Source: Cytospora piceicola
Taxonomy: Eukaryota > Ascomycota > Sordariomycetes > Diaporthales > Cytosporaceae
Reading direction: 5' to 3'
Assembly: GCA_023375675.1 (NCBI GenBank)
Contig: JALQBC010000031.1
Coordinates: forward strand, 62,001-126,000
DNA length: 64,000 bases
Positions 11,096 through 21,906 of this stretch are shown here, piece by piece. The notes under the pieces are model-generated. The model made no database searches and had not been told where the DNA came from. It was given only the letters and a program-made list of their open reading frames with translations. The translations under genes and the position numbers were made by a program. How positions within the stretch are numbered: position 1 is the first letter of the stretch; each line of letters starts with the position of its first letter.

Positions 11096-11989
11096 TCATC
11101 CCCATCTCCTCCATTGTGTCCGAACGTCATGACCATCTGGCTTGGGTGGACCTGGCAAGATCTCCCTCAGCAATGAGTTGATATCCTTGCCCGACTTCTG
11201 CACCTCATCCCATTGTCTCGGGTACCCTAAACTGCATTCTTCAAATCTCACTCCATCCCTCCAGTCAGTCCTTCTGACGTGTAAATGACCAGAAACTACC
11301 ACTTTGGCGTTGTATTTTCGATGCCAGTCCTCGGTTTCCTTGGTCCCACACCACAGCGTAAACCTTGGCGCCTTCGGTATCCAAATCAGGTCCTCCCTCA
11401 GTGGCCAGTGATTGACGATGATCAAAGGCATGCCCCGGTCAACAGTCGTCTCGAGCGTTCTCCGTGCCTTCTCAAGCAGGACTTCACACCACGCCTCACG
11501 TGAGGGGTACGGATCAGGGTGCAGAATGAACTCGTCGGTCGCAATAGTATCCGCCTCCTCGGCCCACTTCAAGGCTTCGGCCTTGGTCTTGAGATGCGCT
11601 GGTCGAAAAGTGTAGTCATACAAGGTGAATATCAGTCCAATCAGCGCTGGTCCTCCCTCACCTTCCCAGACAGCAACGTCGTCTTCGGGTGTGTGTACGC
11701 CATATTTCCTCGCAATCTCAACACACTGGTTGTACTTGTCCTCTCCACGTAATGTCGGGGCGCCGGACGATGAAGGAAGTGTATATAGCTCGTGGTTTCC
11801 TGGGCACCAAAACACCTGCTTGAAACACTTTGTCGCCGTGGAGAAGGCCAGCTCGAGGTGTTCCGGCTTCTCGCCGATGTCGCCGCAGAGGATCAGTCCG
11901 TCGTCGAGATGCAGGTCGAGCTCTGCCCAGGCGTTGCGGTTGGCCGGGTAGCTGAGATGGAGATCACCTATAGCATAGAGTTTGGGCAT
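11096..11989 (-). CDS. Calcineurin-like metallophosphoesterase
   Basis: Single exon, 297 residues from MPKLYAIGDLHLSY; an in-frame ATG at 12103 would add 38 residues with no domain content. Metal-binding motifs occur in the expected order: GDLH near the N-terminus, CGDIGE about 25 residues later, CPGNHEL, then VNHWPL and GHLHVRRTDWR toward the C-terminus. These are the di-metal ligands of the calcineurin-like phosphoesterase fold. The short, signal-less layout resembles cytosolic bacterial-type phosphoesterases found in many fungi. The substrate (phosphoprotein, nucleotide or other phosphodiester) cannot be inferred. It is divergent from the exonuclease gene, with which it shares the 11990-12481 promoter region. 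Confidence 0.85.
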   Translation of the reverse strand: MPKLYAIGDLHLSYPANRNAWAELDLHLDDGLILCGDIGEKPEHLELAFSTATKCFKQVFWCPGNHELYTLPSSSGAPTLRGEDKYNQCVEIARKYGVHTPEDDVAVWEGEGGPALIGLIFTLYDYTFRPAHLKTKAEALKWAEEADTIATDEFILHPDPYPSREAWCEVLLEKARRTLETTVDRGMPLIIVNHWPLREDLIWIPKAPRFTLWCGTKETEDWHRKYNAKVVVSGHLHVRRTDWRDGVRFEECSLGYPRQWDEVQKSGKDINSLLREILPGPPKPDGHDVRTQWRRWG

Positions 11990-12481
11990 ATTCGGTATAT
12001 CTTGTCTGCGTGTGTGGTGAGAGTGATGGAAGAGTGACGGTGATGACGGGTGGCTACATTGTAGAGAGATGCTGACAGAGAGTTGTATGTCAATTTCGAC
12101 CATCTTCGGGAATGAATCCGGAAATAGTGTCGGATTATCGGGATACCGCGGTCCGTGCGAAGCTTACGGAAGTATATGAGTAATCAAGTCCAACCTCCTT
12201 ATCAGCTTATCCAGATTGATTAGATACCCGTCCACCACCGTGCTAGCGGGCGGCTGACTTGCATCATAAACACCACAATGTCGCGACACAACAACGACAT
12301 TACAAGATCAATGACGGCCAGTCTTATGTATACACACCACGGTCAACAGACAGTACCAGCAGATCACGTCCAAGGCCTGCGAGACTCGACCAGTCGGTAG
12401 AGAGAGAGAGATCGGAGACAGAGAAAGAGAGACGCATGACCAATGCATCATTATTGGCCATGGTTGCGGTAAATTGCTCAC
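11990..12481. promoter_or_regulatory. Shared divergent promoter region
   Basis: About 490 bp separate the chosen start codons of the metallophosphoesterase (minus) and the exonuclease (plus), so both promoters must lie here. A GA-rich run (gagagagagagatcggagacagagaaagagag) sits at about 12400-12432, close to the plus-strand start. No specific transcription-factor site is claimed. Confidence 0.45.
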
Positions 12482-14932
12482 ATGGAACATGCACGATGGC
12501 CGCTCTCGTTCCAGATGAGCCCGACTGGCCACAAGTTCTGGAGTCACAAGCTCTATCGGGGTCCTCAAGACCAACCAGTGCGGATTATGTACAGTCGCAC
12601 AAAAGTGGAATCCGAGGAAATAGCTCGTGAGTTCCTCAACGAGAAGGTCGTGGGCTTTGATATGGAGTGGCCGTGGCAGGACAACCAAAACCCGAATGTA
12701 GCCCTTCAGCAACGGATTGGCCTGATCCAGATCGCTTGTGAGGACAGGATAGCCCTTTTTCATATTGGTCTTCACTCCGGAACCTCTCCGAATGACCTGC
12801 TCGCACCTTCATTACGCAGCATCATCGAGTCACCCGACATTTCCAAGTGCGGCGTCGCCGTCCTCAACGCTGACTTCTCGCGGCTGGAGAAATGGTTCCG
12901 CTTGAAACCTCGAGGCGCCTTCGAGCTCAGTCATCTCCACAACCTCATCACTTACGGCGCAGCCAATCCGTCCAAGTGTACGACCAAGCTGAAAAGGCTG
13001 GCCCAACAAGTTGAAGAGCACCTGGGCATGCCGCTGCACAAGGGAAAGGTGCGTACTAGCAACTGGAGCATGCCGCTGAACCGGGACCAGATTCTGTACG
13101 CTGCCGCAGACTCGTACGCTGGATTCATGCTGTATCATCACATGAACGCAAAGAGGATATCCATGCACCCAACTCCACCACTGCCCGCCCACGCCGAGAC
13201 CTATTTACCGGAGGGCCCACGGTTGAAGAAGAAGCCAATTTCCCTTCAACTTTGTCCCGTGGACGACAGGGGACAAGTCATAACTGCTCTTGAATTTTTT
13301 CAGCCCAGGGCCGAGGCTAGTATAAGCGAAGAGGCCAGTCGTTCGTCTCCAAGAGCGGATGCAAAACCTGGGGACGATGGGAGAGAAAGCTTTGAAGGAT
13401 GCGAGAGAGAGGCCAAGGAAACGAACGATCGGCCATTGTCATCGCCATCTTCCTCTGAGGAGGCTCTGGAGCTTGTTAGGGTCGGTCGGCGTGGTCGGCA
13501 CATAATGTTCGCGAGAGCTGGGAATGTTGGTTCGAACGTGGTCCAAAATCCGTGTACTCAGCATGCCGCTGAACACACACAGGGAAAGGAAGGAAATTCT
13601 GAGCTAAGTGCGGCGCCCACCAAGGTTAGCAGAGACGATGGGAGAAAGGAGACCATATCGATCCCAACACTGGCCAGAGTGGGCGCAGCCGAGACAACAT
13701 CCCATTCGGGGGTTCTCGACGAAGAACGAGCAGAGGTGCTGTTCCAACGACTCAGAGCGCATCGGATGAATCTAGCTCGTCAGCGCAAATGCGCCCCATT
13801 CATCATCGCCCACGATACACTCCTCCATGCCATCTCCAGACAGTGCCCCCGCGACGACAACGAGCTCCTGCGCATGAGAGGAGTCGGTAAAATGAAAGTG
13901 GATGAATTTGGTCAAGCCTGGCTGGCCATTATCCGTGATTTCATTGGCGAGGCGGACCCCGGAAAATCAGACGAGGGCCTTGGAGTGTCAACCGGGATGG
14001 CACGGGTTGATAGCTCACCAGTCACGAGCTTCCTGCCAGCTTCGCAACCAAAGACGCCGGCACTCGACGTCCGTCGCGCCGATAGCGCTGTGTCCGTGTC
14101 CGTTGGTTCAATCCAGACACCGCCCATGCTGCTACATACAGGACTCTCATTCCGCATGGGATGTACGGGGCTTGGGGATGGATCGGAGGATGTGGGTGAG
14201 GTTGGGGATTCGAAATTGGATGGGGATCCCGGTTTTGACGGGGCTAAACGCCCACATGATGAGACCTGGGCTTTCGGTGATCATTTCAGGTCGCCGTCCC
14301 CATCGTCAGGATTCAAACGGAAACGTGATGAGCAGACCGAAGCGGCGGCAGAGAAAGCCGCGAAATCGGCACGACCGGGATGGCCGACGAGACCCCCACC
14401 GCCCATTCCGGGCAACGCTAATCGATGGAGAACAGGAGAGCAGTCAACAACACTGGGGCTGGTACCTGCTTCCCCAGTAATGGCGATGACCAAGACATCT
14501 CCGTTGCCACAAGAATTCGACAAGGCAGGCCCAGCACAATCATCACTGTCCAGGTCTAGACCTCCACCCCAGAGTCCCGCATATCTCGCTCCAGAGTCCC
14601 AGGCTTCCTCGATAGCGACGCCGCTCCGATCTGTAACACCTGCTAAACATTTAGCAGACGTCGGAGAGACTCCGAGACCCGCACCCCAGCCAATAGAGAC
14701 CGGGGACGCGCATATATTTCGCAAGAAACTCGTTGCCTTTAACAAAATTGTCACGGCGGCCGTACAGCTTTCCCCGGTTACCATCGACCACATTGTTGCC
14801 AGGCCACCAGATACTCTGGAAAGTTTGCTCCACATCCCGGGAATAACACCATTTGCCAATGCATGCTCAAGGGCCAATCGGGATTTCCTGGCGTTTATCA
14901 TCAAGTCCACGCCTAAGCAGGGTTCAATCTAG
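12482..14932 (+). CDS. Werner-like 3'-5' exonuclease with HRDC domain
   Basis: One uninterrupted exon encodes 816 residues. The N-terminal DEDDy exonuclease domain spans about 35-220: Exo I has Asp60 and Glu62 in GFDMEWP, Exo II has Asp131 in the VLNADFSRLEKWF block, and Exo III has Tyr206 to Asp210 in YAAADSY. A conserved DWSQPL-type strand appears as NWSMPLN. An HRDC nucleic-acid-binding domain lies at about 412-488, with a MRGVGKMK turn. A second helical hairpin segment at about 746-810, with a HIPGITPF turn, looks HRDC- or HhH-like. The linkers are disordered and Ser/Pro-rich, with a KRKRDE basic cluster as a likely nuclear signal. There is no helicase domain. It probably trims DNA or structured RNA 3' ends in the nucleus, as in fungal proteins annotated as Wrn-like exonucleases. 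Confidence 0.88.
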   Translation: MEHARWPLSFQMSPTGHKFWSHKLYRGPQDQPVRIMYSRTKVESEEIAREFLNEKVVGFDMEWPWQDNQNPNVALQQRIGLIQIACEDRIALFHIGLHSGTSPNDLLAPSLRSIIESPDISKCGVAVLNADFSRLEKWFRLKPRGAFELSHLHNLITYGAANPSKCTTKLKRLAQQVEEHLGMPLHKGKVRTSNWSMPLNRDQILYAAADSYAGFMLYHHMNAKRISMHPTPPLPAHAETYLPEGPRLKKKPISLQLCPVDDRGQVITALEFFQPRAEASISEEASRSSPRADAKPGDDGRESFEGCEREAKETNDRPLSSPSSSEEALELVRVGRRGRHIMFARAGNVGSNVVQNPCTQHAAEHTQGKEGNSELSAAPTKVSRDDGRKETISIPTLARVGAAETTSHSGVLDEERAEVLFQRLRAHRMNLARQRKCAPFIIAHDTLLHAISRQCPRDDNELLRMRGVGKMKVDEFGQAWLAIIRDFIGEADPGKSDEGLGVSTGMARVDSSPVTSFLPASQPKTPALDVRRADSAVSVSVGSIQTPPMLLHTGLSFRMGCTGLGDGSEDVGEVGDSKLDGDPGFDGAKRPHDETWAFGDHFRSPSPSSGFKRKRDEQTEAAAEKAAKSARPGWPTRPPPPIPGNANRWRTGEQSTTLGLVPASPVMAMTKTSPLPQEFDKAGPAQSSLSRSRPPPQSPAYLAPESQASSIATPLRSVTPAKHLADVGETPRPAPQPIETGDAHIFRKKLVAFNKIVTAAVQLSPVTIDHIVARPPDTLESLLHIPGITPFANACSRANRDFLAFIIKSTPKQGSI

Positions 14933-15154
14933 GCAAGGGGGAATCTGATAGGCCTCGAGTTCAGGGGCCGGTAGTTGGGGACGGTAGCAGGAAGGCGTGG
15001 CAGCCGGTGGTTACGAACTTGGCTGGTGTGGTTGAGGGACCTGTCCCAAAATTAACCACCCCGTGACGGATGCTGCACCCGCATGGCTCCAAGCCAAGTT
15101 GGACAATGGCTGACGGAGATCTTGACGATGATTTCACCTTGCACACATTGGCTG

Positions 15155-15189
15155 CAGATCCAGATCCAGATCCAGATCCAGATCCAGAT
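15155..15189 (+). repeat. Hexanucleotide microsatellite (CAGATC)n
   Basis: Almost six uninterrupted copies of the 6-bp unit. In one frame it would encode Asp-Pro repeats within a 74-codon open frame, but nothing else suggests that frame is translated. Confidence 0.9.
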
Positions 15190-15855
15190 ACATCTGGTAT
15201 GTACACATTAGGCTTTGGACATCCAGCTACCTGGGGGGATATGTGGTCCCAGCAATATGCAGCCCTCACCGTCATCCTGAACATGACCATGTGACTTGCC
15301 ATACACAACAGACATGTTCGAGGTGACTGGATGGTTAATCAGCGAACTTCTTGCGATAAAGTTCGTGGGGTGACATTGTTCCCTCTTGCCTAGATATGAA
15401 CTACCTGGTATTAGATATGTACATTTGGCCCCCCTTTTCTTCCTTGTTTGATTCTCCTGTGGCCCTTGTTTCTTTCTGGTTATGTTTTCCTCCTCTTTTT
15501 CTTTGCCTTCTTTTTTTCTTGTCTCCTTTTTCCTCCTCGTTCCTCTCGTTCTTTCCTCGTCGCGAAATACCTCGTCTGGGTGTATCTTGTATGTAATCCG
15601 TAACCATGGTTGCGAGTTTGCCCGACTCCCGAGGTTCATGGCCCACTGTACACACAATCTGGCGCTGCTTGGGATACTTATCCAGCGACGTAGAGAATTT
15701 TTTATTTCTGAAATTTTTTCTTCTTCAAAAAATAAATGATTACAAACACAGAGCTATGGGCAGCCATGTATTCCCCTGGCACCATTCAAGGCCTAAGAGA
15801 GCGAAAAATCTAGCTGGCAGAGGCAAAAGGGGGCGATCCGGTCATACATAGTCAC

Positions 15856-15887
15856 GGGGGCTACGGGGGCTACGGGGGTTTACGGGG
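15856..15887 (+). other. G-quadruplex-type motif
   Basis: Four G-tracts (G5, G5, G5, G4) are separated by loops of 4, 4 and 5 bases. This satisfies the usual intramolecular quadruplex pattern. It lies intergenically, about 0.9 kb after the exonuclease stop and 0.95 kb before the transporter start. The unit CTACGGGGG is tandemly repeated. Confidence 0.7.
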
Positions 15888-16763
15888 TATCTCCGGAGGG
15901 TCTCCGGGAGGGGTGCTGCTTCATATTTCAGGGGCACCCAGGGCTTATCGGGGCTGTGAGCTCACTGGGCTCTTGGATCGTCACAGTGAGCTGATCGGGA
16001 CAGGATCCGAGGCCGGGTTGCTACGGAACTGAACTGCACCAGGTGCGTACTGTAGGTAGATTTTTGTGGGCTCGCGTATTCGCAGTTTAGCGACCGGGCG
16101 ACACCAGTGTCAGATTTCATTTTTCCTCCCCCAGTGCCCAGTTACTGGCCGAACTCACCACGTGTCAAGCCAGCAGTAACGCGATTCAAACGAGGTTTTG
16201 ATCGGCCAAATCAAAGATTAGCAGGATTTCAGCCAAACAGAACACGCAAGTTTTACAGAGCCCACTCGTCATCTTCGCCCACATCTCCCCATCTGCAAAC
16301 CTATGTACTACATTCATCCCCGGACCTGGGAAGAAGGTTCTCCAGACTCCCAAGGCTGTTCCGCGATGACAGTTCTTGGCTCTCGGATCCCCTGGCAGCT
16401 ACTTCCCTGTCAGCCTGTCAGGGTCAAGCTAAGGGTGAGGCTCTTCGGCACACTAACGGGACTTGAGTCGCAGCCCAAGTGGGTCGGAAAAGAAACGGGT
16501 CCCAGTGTCCTGGGACAAAGAACGAACATCGAAGACCGATCGTAAGAGAGAGCGAGAAAAACATTTACTACTCAGTATTCATTACTCACGTCCACCAGCG
16601 CGAACCCCGTGTCTGAGTTTTTTGGTGGTTATATATCTAGACACCGCAAGCTGCCAGCTCCCGTCTCCTATTAAAGGTGAAGCTCGTCCCTTACGAATAC
16701 TGTTATACATCAATAACGCCTTCAAGATCGACCTTATCTTCTGTTCCCATCCCATACCTCTTC

Positions 16764-16770
<7 letters not shown>

Positions 16771-16804
<34 letters not shown>
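16771..16804 (+). repeat. (AC)n microsatellite in the transporter 5' UTR region
   Basis: Seventeen uninterrupted AC dinucleotides preceded by ACACAT, ending 31 bp before the transporter ATG. It is therefore almost certainly inside the transcribed leader. Confidence 0.93.
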
Positions 16805-16807
<3 letters not shown>

Positions 16808-16835
16808 TTAGGAACAAGCAACAAAATCAGGAGCT

Positions 16836-18207
16836 ATGGACACCAAAACCCGTGACTTCCCCGACCAGGAGAAACAGGATCATATGGAACACCAAGATGC
16901 CTCCTCCACCGACCACACCGACCACACCGACGACCATAACACCTCGCCACCACGAGTCAACCTTGAGCGAGTCCCGACGTACCTGCAACCACCCCTCTCA
17001 ATAAGGCAACGAGTACACCACTTCACCTTTGCATGGTACACCCTCACGTAAGTCAACAAACAATGATATGCATTCTTCCATCATATGGACTCGCAACTAA
17101 CCATCGAACAGCATGTCCACCGGTGGCATTGCTCTCGCCCTTGGCAACACACCACACCGCTTCCGTGGTCTCAACACTATTGGCTTGATCGTCTACTTTT
17201 TCGACCTCGTCTGCTTCTTCCTTATCACGTCGGTTCTCATTGCCCGGTTTATCTGCTACAAGGACACCTTCAAGAGGAGTGTTACCCGTCCTAAAGAGGC
17301 ACTCTCTGTACCGACTTTCTTCCTCTCTATCGCTACGCTGCTCACGAACGCGTCGAAGTATGGCTCGCTATTCTTCAACGCCCATAAATTCGCCGGTCTT
17401 GCTGTATTTTTGCGCATCACCTTCTGGATGTACCTGGCTGCAACCTTCCTCTTCTCCATCGTCCACTACCACGTCATCTTCACCGTCAAGGAAACCCGCC
17501 GTCTCCAAGGCAATGCCATGACGCCGGGCTGGATCCTACCCATCTTCCCCATCATGCTTGCCGGTACCGTCGCATCGGCCGACTCCTCGTCCCAGAAGCC
17601 TTATCAGGCCCTTATGATGATATGCGCCGGAGTAGCGGCACAGGGGCTTGGTTTCTTGTTCTCCTGCTTCTTCTACGCCATCTATCTGAACAGGCTCGTG
17701 ACCCACGGCCTGCCATCGCATCGACCTGCCATGTTCATCGCCGTTGGTCCCCCCAGTTTCACTTGTTTGGCGCTGATTGGCATGGCCAGCGATGTCCCGA
17801 GAATTTTCAAATCAGGGCTTCATTTCACTCAGGGCATGCCGGACCCTGAGGTGCTTGGCTACGCTGTGGAGTTGGCCGCAGTCTACTGTGCTCTCTTCCT
17901 GTGGGGATTGAGCTTCTGGTTCTTTACCTCGGCCGTGGTTTCGAACATTATGGGTTTCACGAGCATGGTAAACACGCCCGACAGGAAGTTCCGTCTCAAC
18001 TGGTGGAGTTTCGTCTTCCCTAACGTCGGTTTCTGCATCTCGACTATCCGTATCGGCAACTTCTTCCACAGCGAGGGCATGTTGTGGTTCGGCTCGGCCC
18101 TGACTATCCTGTTGGTTATCTGCTGGTTGTTTGTGCTCGGCAAGTGTGTCTGGGGTGTTTTCAAGAGGGAGATTGTCTGGCCCGGCCACGACGAGGACTC
18201 AGACTAG
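16836..18207 (+). CDS. C4-dicarboxylate / malic acid transporter (TDT family, Mae1-like)
   Basis: Two exons (16836-17047, 17112-18207; phase-2 junction) give 435 residues. The junction rebuilds the signature FTFAWYTLT|MSTGGIALAL, followed by a PHRF loop, which is characteristic of Mae1/TDT carriers. About ten hydrophobic helices run from residue 60 to 425. The cytosolic N-terminus is charged, with His/Asp-rich THTDDH-type repeats, and the tail is acidic (HDEDSD). Known members move malate and other C4-dicarboxylates or sulfite (Ssu1 branch) across the plasma membrane; the N-terminal signature here fits the malate branch better. A long 5' leader with an AC repeat precedes the ATG. Substrate choice is not provable from sequence alone. 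Confidence 0.87.
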
Positions 18208-18949
18208 AGGTTGAAGGATTGGTCGAAATGAATTTTGGAGTTACAAGCAATGCAACACAATGAACGGATGAATGAGACGCATTGCATCAAAGCGAAAACT
18301 TCTACCACGCGCACCCTCGTCCCTCCCTTTCTCGCCCCCATGGTGACCCAACGATGACGAGGCCCTTGTGCGGTGCGGAATCCGGCACGCATTGTCGCTT
18401 TGTTTCGGATGATCGACGGTGCCCACATATTCAGCCCCCTCCACTTTGCTTCAGCCAATGCATGATGACTCCTTTGGTTGTCGTCCGTCGTCTCAACGAA
18501 GAGGATCAAGGTCGCCGGCGAACTTCCTCCCACGACCCAGTTACCGAAGAGAACAAAACTAGATCGAGTCCTGGCGCTATAACGAATGGGCCATTGGTAA
18601 GACATGCATCATGAGATACCCTCAACAGCGAAGATCCGCGACCCATCTCACTTCGACCACCATCTTGCCCGTTAACTACGATTTACCATGAACCCCACTA
18701 GTAACGCAGTCACCGCCCTCTCTCGCCTACGATTTCGAACACCTGGAAGATACTACTAAGTTCAATTACACCCGAGAAGTCTACAGTCATCCGGGCCAAC
18801 ATCATTCAAAAGGTTGGAATATGCATGTCTTTCCACCAGAAAACGCCAACAACCGTGGGGTGAACAGAATTATCTTTCACTTCTTGAGACCGACTCAGCG
18901 ATACCAGACCCATAATCACCACGCTCGACGATGCTACTATCTCTGGGGG

Positions 18950-19260
18950 GGCGGGGTTCGCGATGGCAGAATAACGAGTACGTTTGGCAGAGCGAGGGCG
19001 AAGCTCCACGCCTCGCCGTCCTGGTCTACCTCAGCTACAGAATGGTCCGGATGTCTGTTTTGATGTGGCCATGTTCGATCCCCTGCAGCTGCAGCAATAC
19101 GTCAACCTGTGGGAATCCAAGTCTAGCTTGTCGATTCTCGCACCTGATTTCATCCAAGAACGCCTCTGCGACACTTCGAGAACGCCAAGACAACAGGTCG
19201 AATTCCGATACGCACACAGCACTTGGGTTGTGATATTATACAGGATTAACGCACGTGGCC
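18950..19260 (+). pseudogene. Possible frameshifted coding remnant, family unknown
   Basis: One frame reads NNEYVWQSEGEAPRLAVLVY and then loses sense, while the next frame from about 19027 continues with NGPDVCFDVAMFDPLQLQQY and a further plausible run (NLWESKSSLSILAPDF). The composition is protein-like, and a single-base shift near 19035 would join the two. No intron can fit between them. I do not recognise the family, so this is only a suspicion of a decayed gene. Confidence 0.25.
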
Positions 19261-19976
19261 GCATCATCGGGACCACAACCATGCCGAACCAGCCCTCAAG
19301 AAGGCTACGCCTTGCTACACGACATTTGGATCGCACTATTACACAGTGCATATACTCCCGCCTGGCCCATTTCGGATACTGATATTTGAGGAGGTGAATA
19401 TCAAACTCGGGTGGAACTGCTACGTAGGTCGGTGCCGAGAACTGGACGGGCCAAGGTGGTAGACTCGATCGGGGTTGTGACAAGGTTATATGTCACATAT
19501 CTGGGCATCTGGGCCCACTCTATTGTGGAGCTCGCTACTGATATGGTCTATATAAGGGAGCTTCCCACGCCCATTGTAAATAGTGTACAATGGTAGTCAA
19601 GTTGCTCTATTCGATGTGCCCTGCTTTGGTTCGTCTTATTATACACTGAGCCGGCGGCGTATTCACAGGGTAGCTTCGCACGGATCACCTCTACACACCG
19701 GGAAGATTTATCAGCGTCAAACTACCTAGGTGCTCTTGAAATTCCTGGCTATCATATAAACAAGAAGCGCAAGATGTGTAGGTACCTCGGATTACAGGTT
19801 ACAGGAGCTATGAAATGAACCAGCCCTGATGAGACACAAATGGGTGCAGTGAGGTAGGTTATTTTACAGAGTAGTCAACACATAGTATAATAGTATATAG
19901 AATTTGTTTCTATTTTTATGCACTCCTGCTCACTGCAGACTGACACATGTACACACCAGACCTACATTTGAGGTTA

Positions 19977-19993
19977 GGGGAGGGGGGGGGGGG
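19977..19993 (+). repeat. Poly-G tract
   Basis: A G4-A-G12 run in intergenic DNA. Confidence 0.9.
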
Positions 19994-20235
19994 TAGGCCA
20001 ATGAACACTACCGTAAAATATAAAGCAGTATTTGTATCTTACAGCATCTAGTCTCTGTCGCTTATCGGTCTTATCGCCGGGGTTTCGCTGAATGCCAAGT
20101 ACCTACTTAAGTAAGTAAGCTCATGATTAAGATTTGAATCAAATGTCTTATACACGTAATATTCCTCTCTATGCCTTTTACTATGCTATACCGTTATTTA
20201 GCGAAAAGATAGGTAATTAGGATACTACTGTTGAA

Positions 20236-20290
20236 ATACTTAGGTAGTTTCTTGGTAAAGTATATACCTAGGTACCTAGGTATGTACAGT
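20236..20290. repeat. TACCTAGGTA palindrome cluster
   Basis: It contains TACTTAGGTAG and a longer perfect palindromic stretch, TACCTAGGTACCTAGGTA, at about 20266-20283. The same motif recurs elsewhere in the window. Confidence 0.8.
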
Positions 20291-20907
20291 GCAACAACCA
20301 GTATGTACTTACTTGGGGATCTACCCCGGGATGCCAAAAGGTTAATCTACAGGCAGAAAATGGAACTTGGAAAAAGTCTAAGTTGTGCCACACTCTCTGA
20401 CACTGCGCCAGCACCTGCAACCACCACCACCCACACGCTGCACCACCAACCTTGGAAGCTTCTTAAGTTTACATAAGGACAACCCCTCTGATGGCATCTA
20501 ATAGGCGCATGAAATCATCGTCAAAACTCGCCTGTGAGATTTGACTCGTTCTTAGTCGCCGGCCACCAAAGAACCCTGCTGCCCTGCCACTTTCAGTCCG
20601 TACAGTGGAGCTTCACAACGTCCCGTCAGATTTTTTTTTCTTCCTGCCCAATTTTCCGCCCGACCTCCTGCCTTTCTCCTCCTCCCAAGCGTGGTGATCC
20701 ATGTAAATGTGGCGGTCCCTAAACTAGCTATTTATTCGTGTCAACAACTCACCACGTCTTCACTGCTTAGCATCCCCATACTCTTTCGCATCAACCTTAT
20801 ATATCCCCCTTCATCTCACCATCTAACCATCCAAGAACCTGTTTGCATCCAACCACTCCGCTACACCCACACCCTCAAGTATTATCCATCCATATACCAT
20901 ATCCAAC

Positions 20908-21906
20908 ATGTCGTGCTCCGCCGGCGAACAATTCGTCATCGAGCCCCAGACCATCAAGGAGCTTCAGCACCTCGAGGCCGCCCTCGGCGATGTTGACACT
21001 GAGATCACCGCCAAGCAGTACCTCATGACCAAGGACATCCTCGCCGCTCGCCAAAACACCATCGCCAAGATCCCCAAGTTCTGGGCTGTCGTCTTCGATC
21101 ATGCCTCCTCAGAACTCGATGCAGCTGTCACCTCGTCTGATCTCGAGGTTTTCACGGCCGCCCTGCAGGGCTTGGAGGTCCTGCGTCCCGAGATCCCCAC
21201 CAGCGCTAGCGTGAGCGATGTTGGCCTCGAGAAATTCGGCGAGCCTCGTTCCGTTACTATCCGCTTCCACTTCAGCGAGAACGCCTGGTTTACGGACTCT
21301 ATCTTGGAGAAGACTTTCTACTATCGCTACGGCAAGGACGGTTCTGCTGGCCTTGTCAGCGAACCAATCCGCATCAACTGGAAGGAACGCAAGGACCTGA
21401 CCGAGGGCCTCACCGATGCCGCCTACGCCTTCTGGGCCGCTCAGAAGCAGAACCCCGACCAAAACATCGACGGTGTCGTCACTGGCGACGCTCGCAAGGC
21501 CCGCGACGCTGCTTCTCGCCAGATGCCTGAGTACAAGGCCCTCGGCCAGAGGCTCGAGGACAACCCCAACGGCGCCATCTCCTTCTTCAACTTCTTCAGC
21601 TACCGTGGCCGGTGGACATCTGCTGCTGAAAACGTCGAGGCGAGGGCTGACTTGTTGGCTAAGAAGCAGGCTGCCATGAATGGACAGGCCACGGCTAACG
21701 ACGACGAGGACGATGATGATGAGGACTTCCCCGAGGAGGATGTCGAGACCTTCCCTGCCGGTCACGAGGTCGCCGTGGGCATTGCCGAGGATATATTCCC
21801 CAGTGCTATCGACCACTTCATGGCCGATACTATCGATTCTGATGATGAGTTGGATGGAGTTGAGGTTGATGATTCGGAAGACGACGATGATGTTGAGATG
21901 TCCTAA
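20908..21906 (+). CDS. NAP/SET-family histone chaperone (Vps75-like)
   Basis: Single exon, 332 residues. The protein starts with a long helix (about 12-60, including the TIKELQHLEAAL run) that is the dimerisation helix of NAP/SET proteins. The earmuff fold follows, with FHFSENAWFTDS and FYYRYG strands around 116-140 and the signature SFFNFFSYRGRW at about 226-237. The C-terminal 65 residues are strongly acidic (runs such as DDEDDDDEDFPEEDVE and DDSEDDDDVEM), as expected for binding H3-H4 or H2A-H2B. The size and the SFFNFFS motif fit the SET/Vps75 branch better than Nap1. The predicted role is nuclear histone chaperoning, and in the Vps75 case partnership with the Rtt109 acetyltransferase. 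Codon use is strongly biased, suggesting good expression. Confidence 0.88.
   Translation: MSCSAGEQFVIEPQTIKELQHLEAALGDVDTEITAKQYLMTKDILAARQNTIAKIPKFWAVVFDHASSELDAAVTSSDLEVFTAALQGLEVLRPEIPTSASVSDVGLEKFGEPRSVTIRFHFSENAWFTDSILEKTFYYRYGKDGSAGLVSEPIRINWKERKDLTEGLTDAAYAFWAAQKQNPDQNIDGVVTGDARKARDAASRQMPEYKALGQRLEDNPNGAISFFNFFSYRGRWTSAAENVEARADLLAKKQAAMNGQATANDDEDDDDEDFPEEDVETFPAGHEVAVGIAEDIFPSAIDHFMADTIDSDDELDGVEVDDSEDDDDVEMS

Larger units (their letters stand above)
14933..16835. other. Intergenic region with several simple repeats
   Basis: About 1.9 kb between the exonuclease stop and the transporter start. It holds a hexanucleotide microsatellite, a pyrimidine-rich tract (about 15430-15570), a G-quadruplex-type motif and a CA repeat, each listed separately. 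The open frames at 15070-15294 and 16107-16466 have no recognised domain and are not called. The right end is the transporter's promoter and long 5' UTR. Confidence 0.5.
18208..20907. other. Long intergenic region with a possible gene remnant
   Basis: About 2.7 kb without an intact gene. A possibly frameshifted coding remnant is listed separately (18950-19260). It contains a G-run at 19977-19993, several TACCTAGGTA-type palindromes near 20096-20122 and 20236-20290, and the CT-rich leader of the NAP gene at the right end. Confidence 0.45.

Noticed and set aside
12308..12775. 155-codon minus-strand frame
   Set aside because: It overlaps the exonuclease 5' end on the opposite strand, has no motif, and is a shadow.
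15070..15294. 74-codon frame with Asp-Pro repeats
   Set aside because: Its only notable content is translation of the CAGATC microsatellite; no support for expression.
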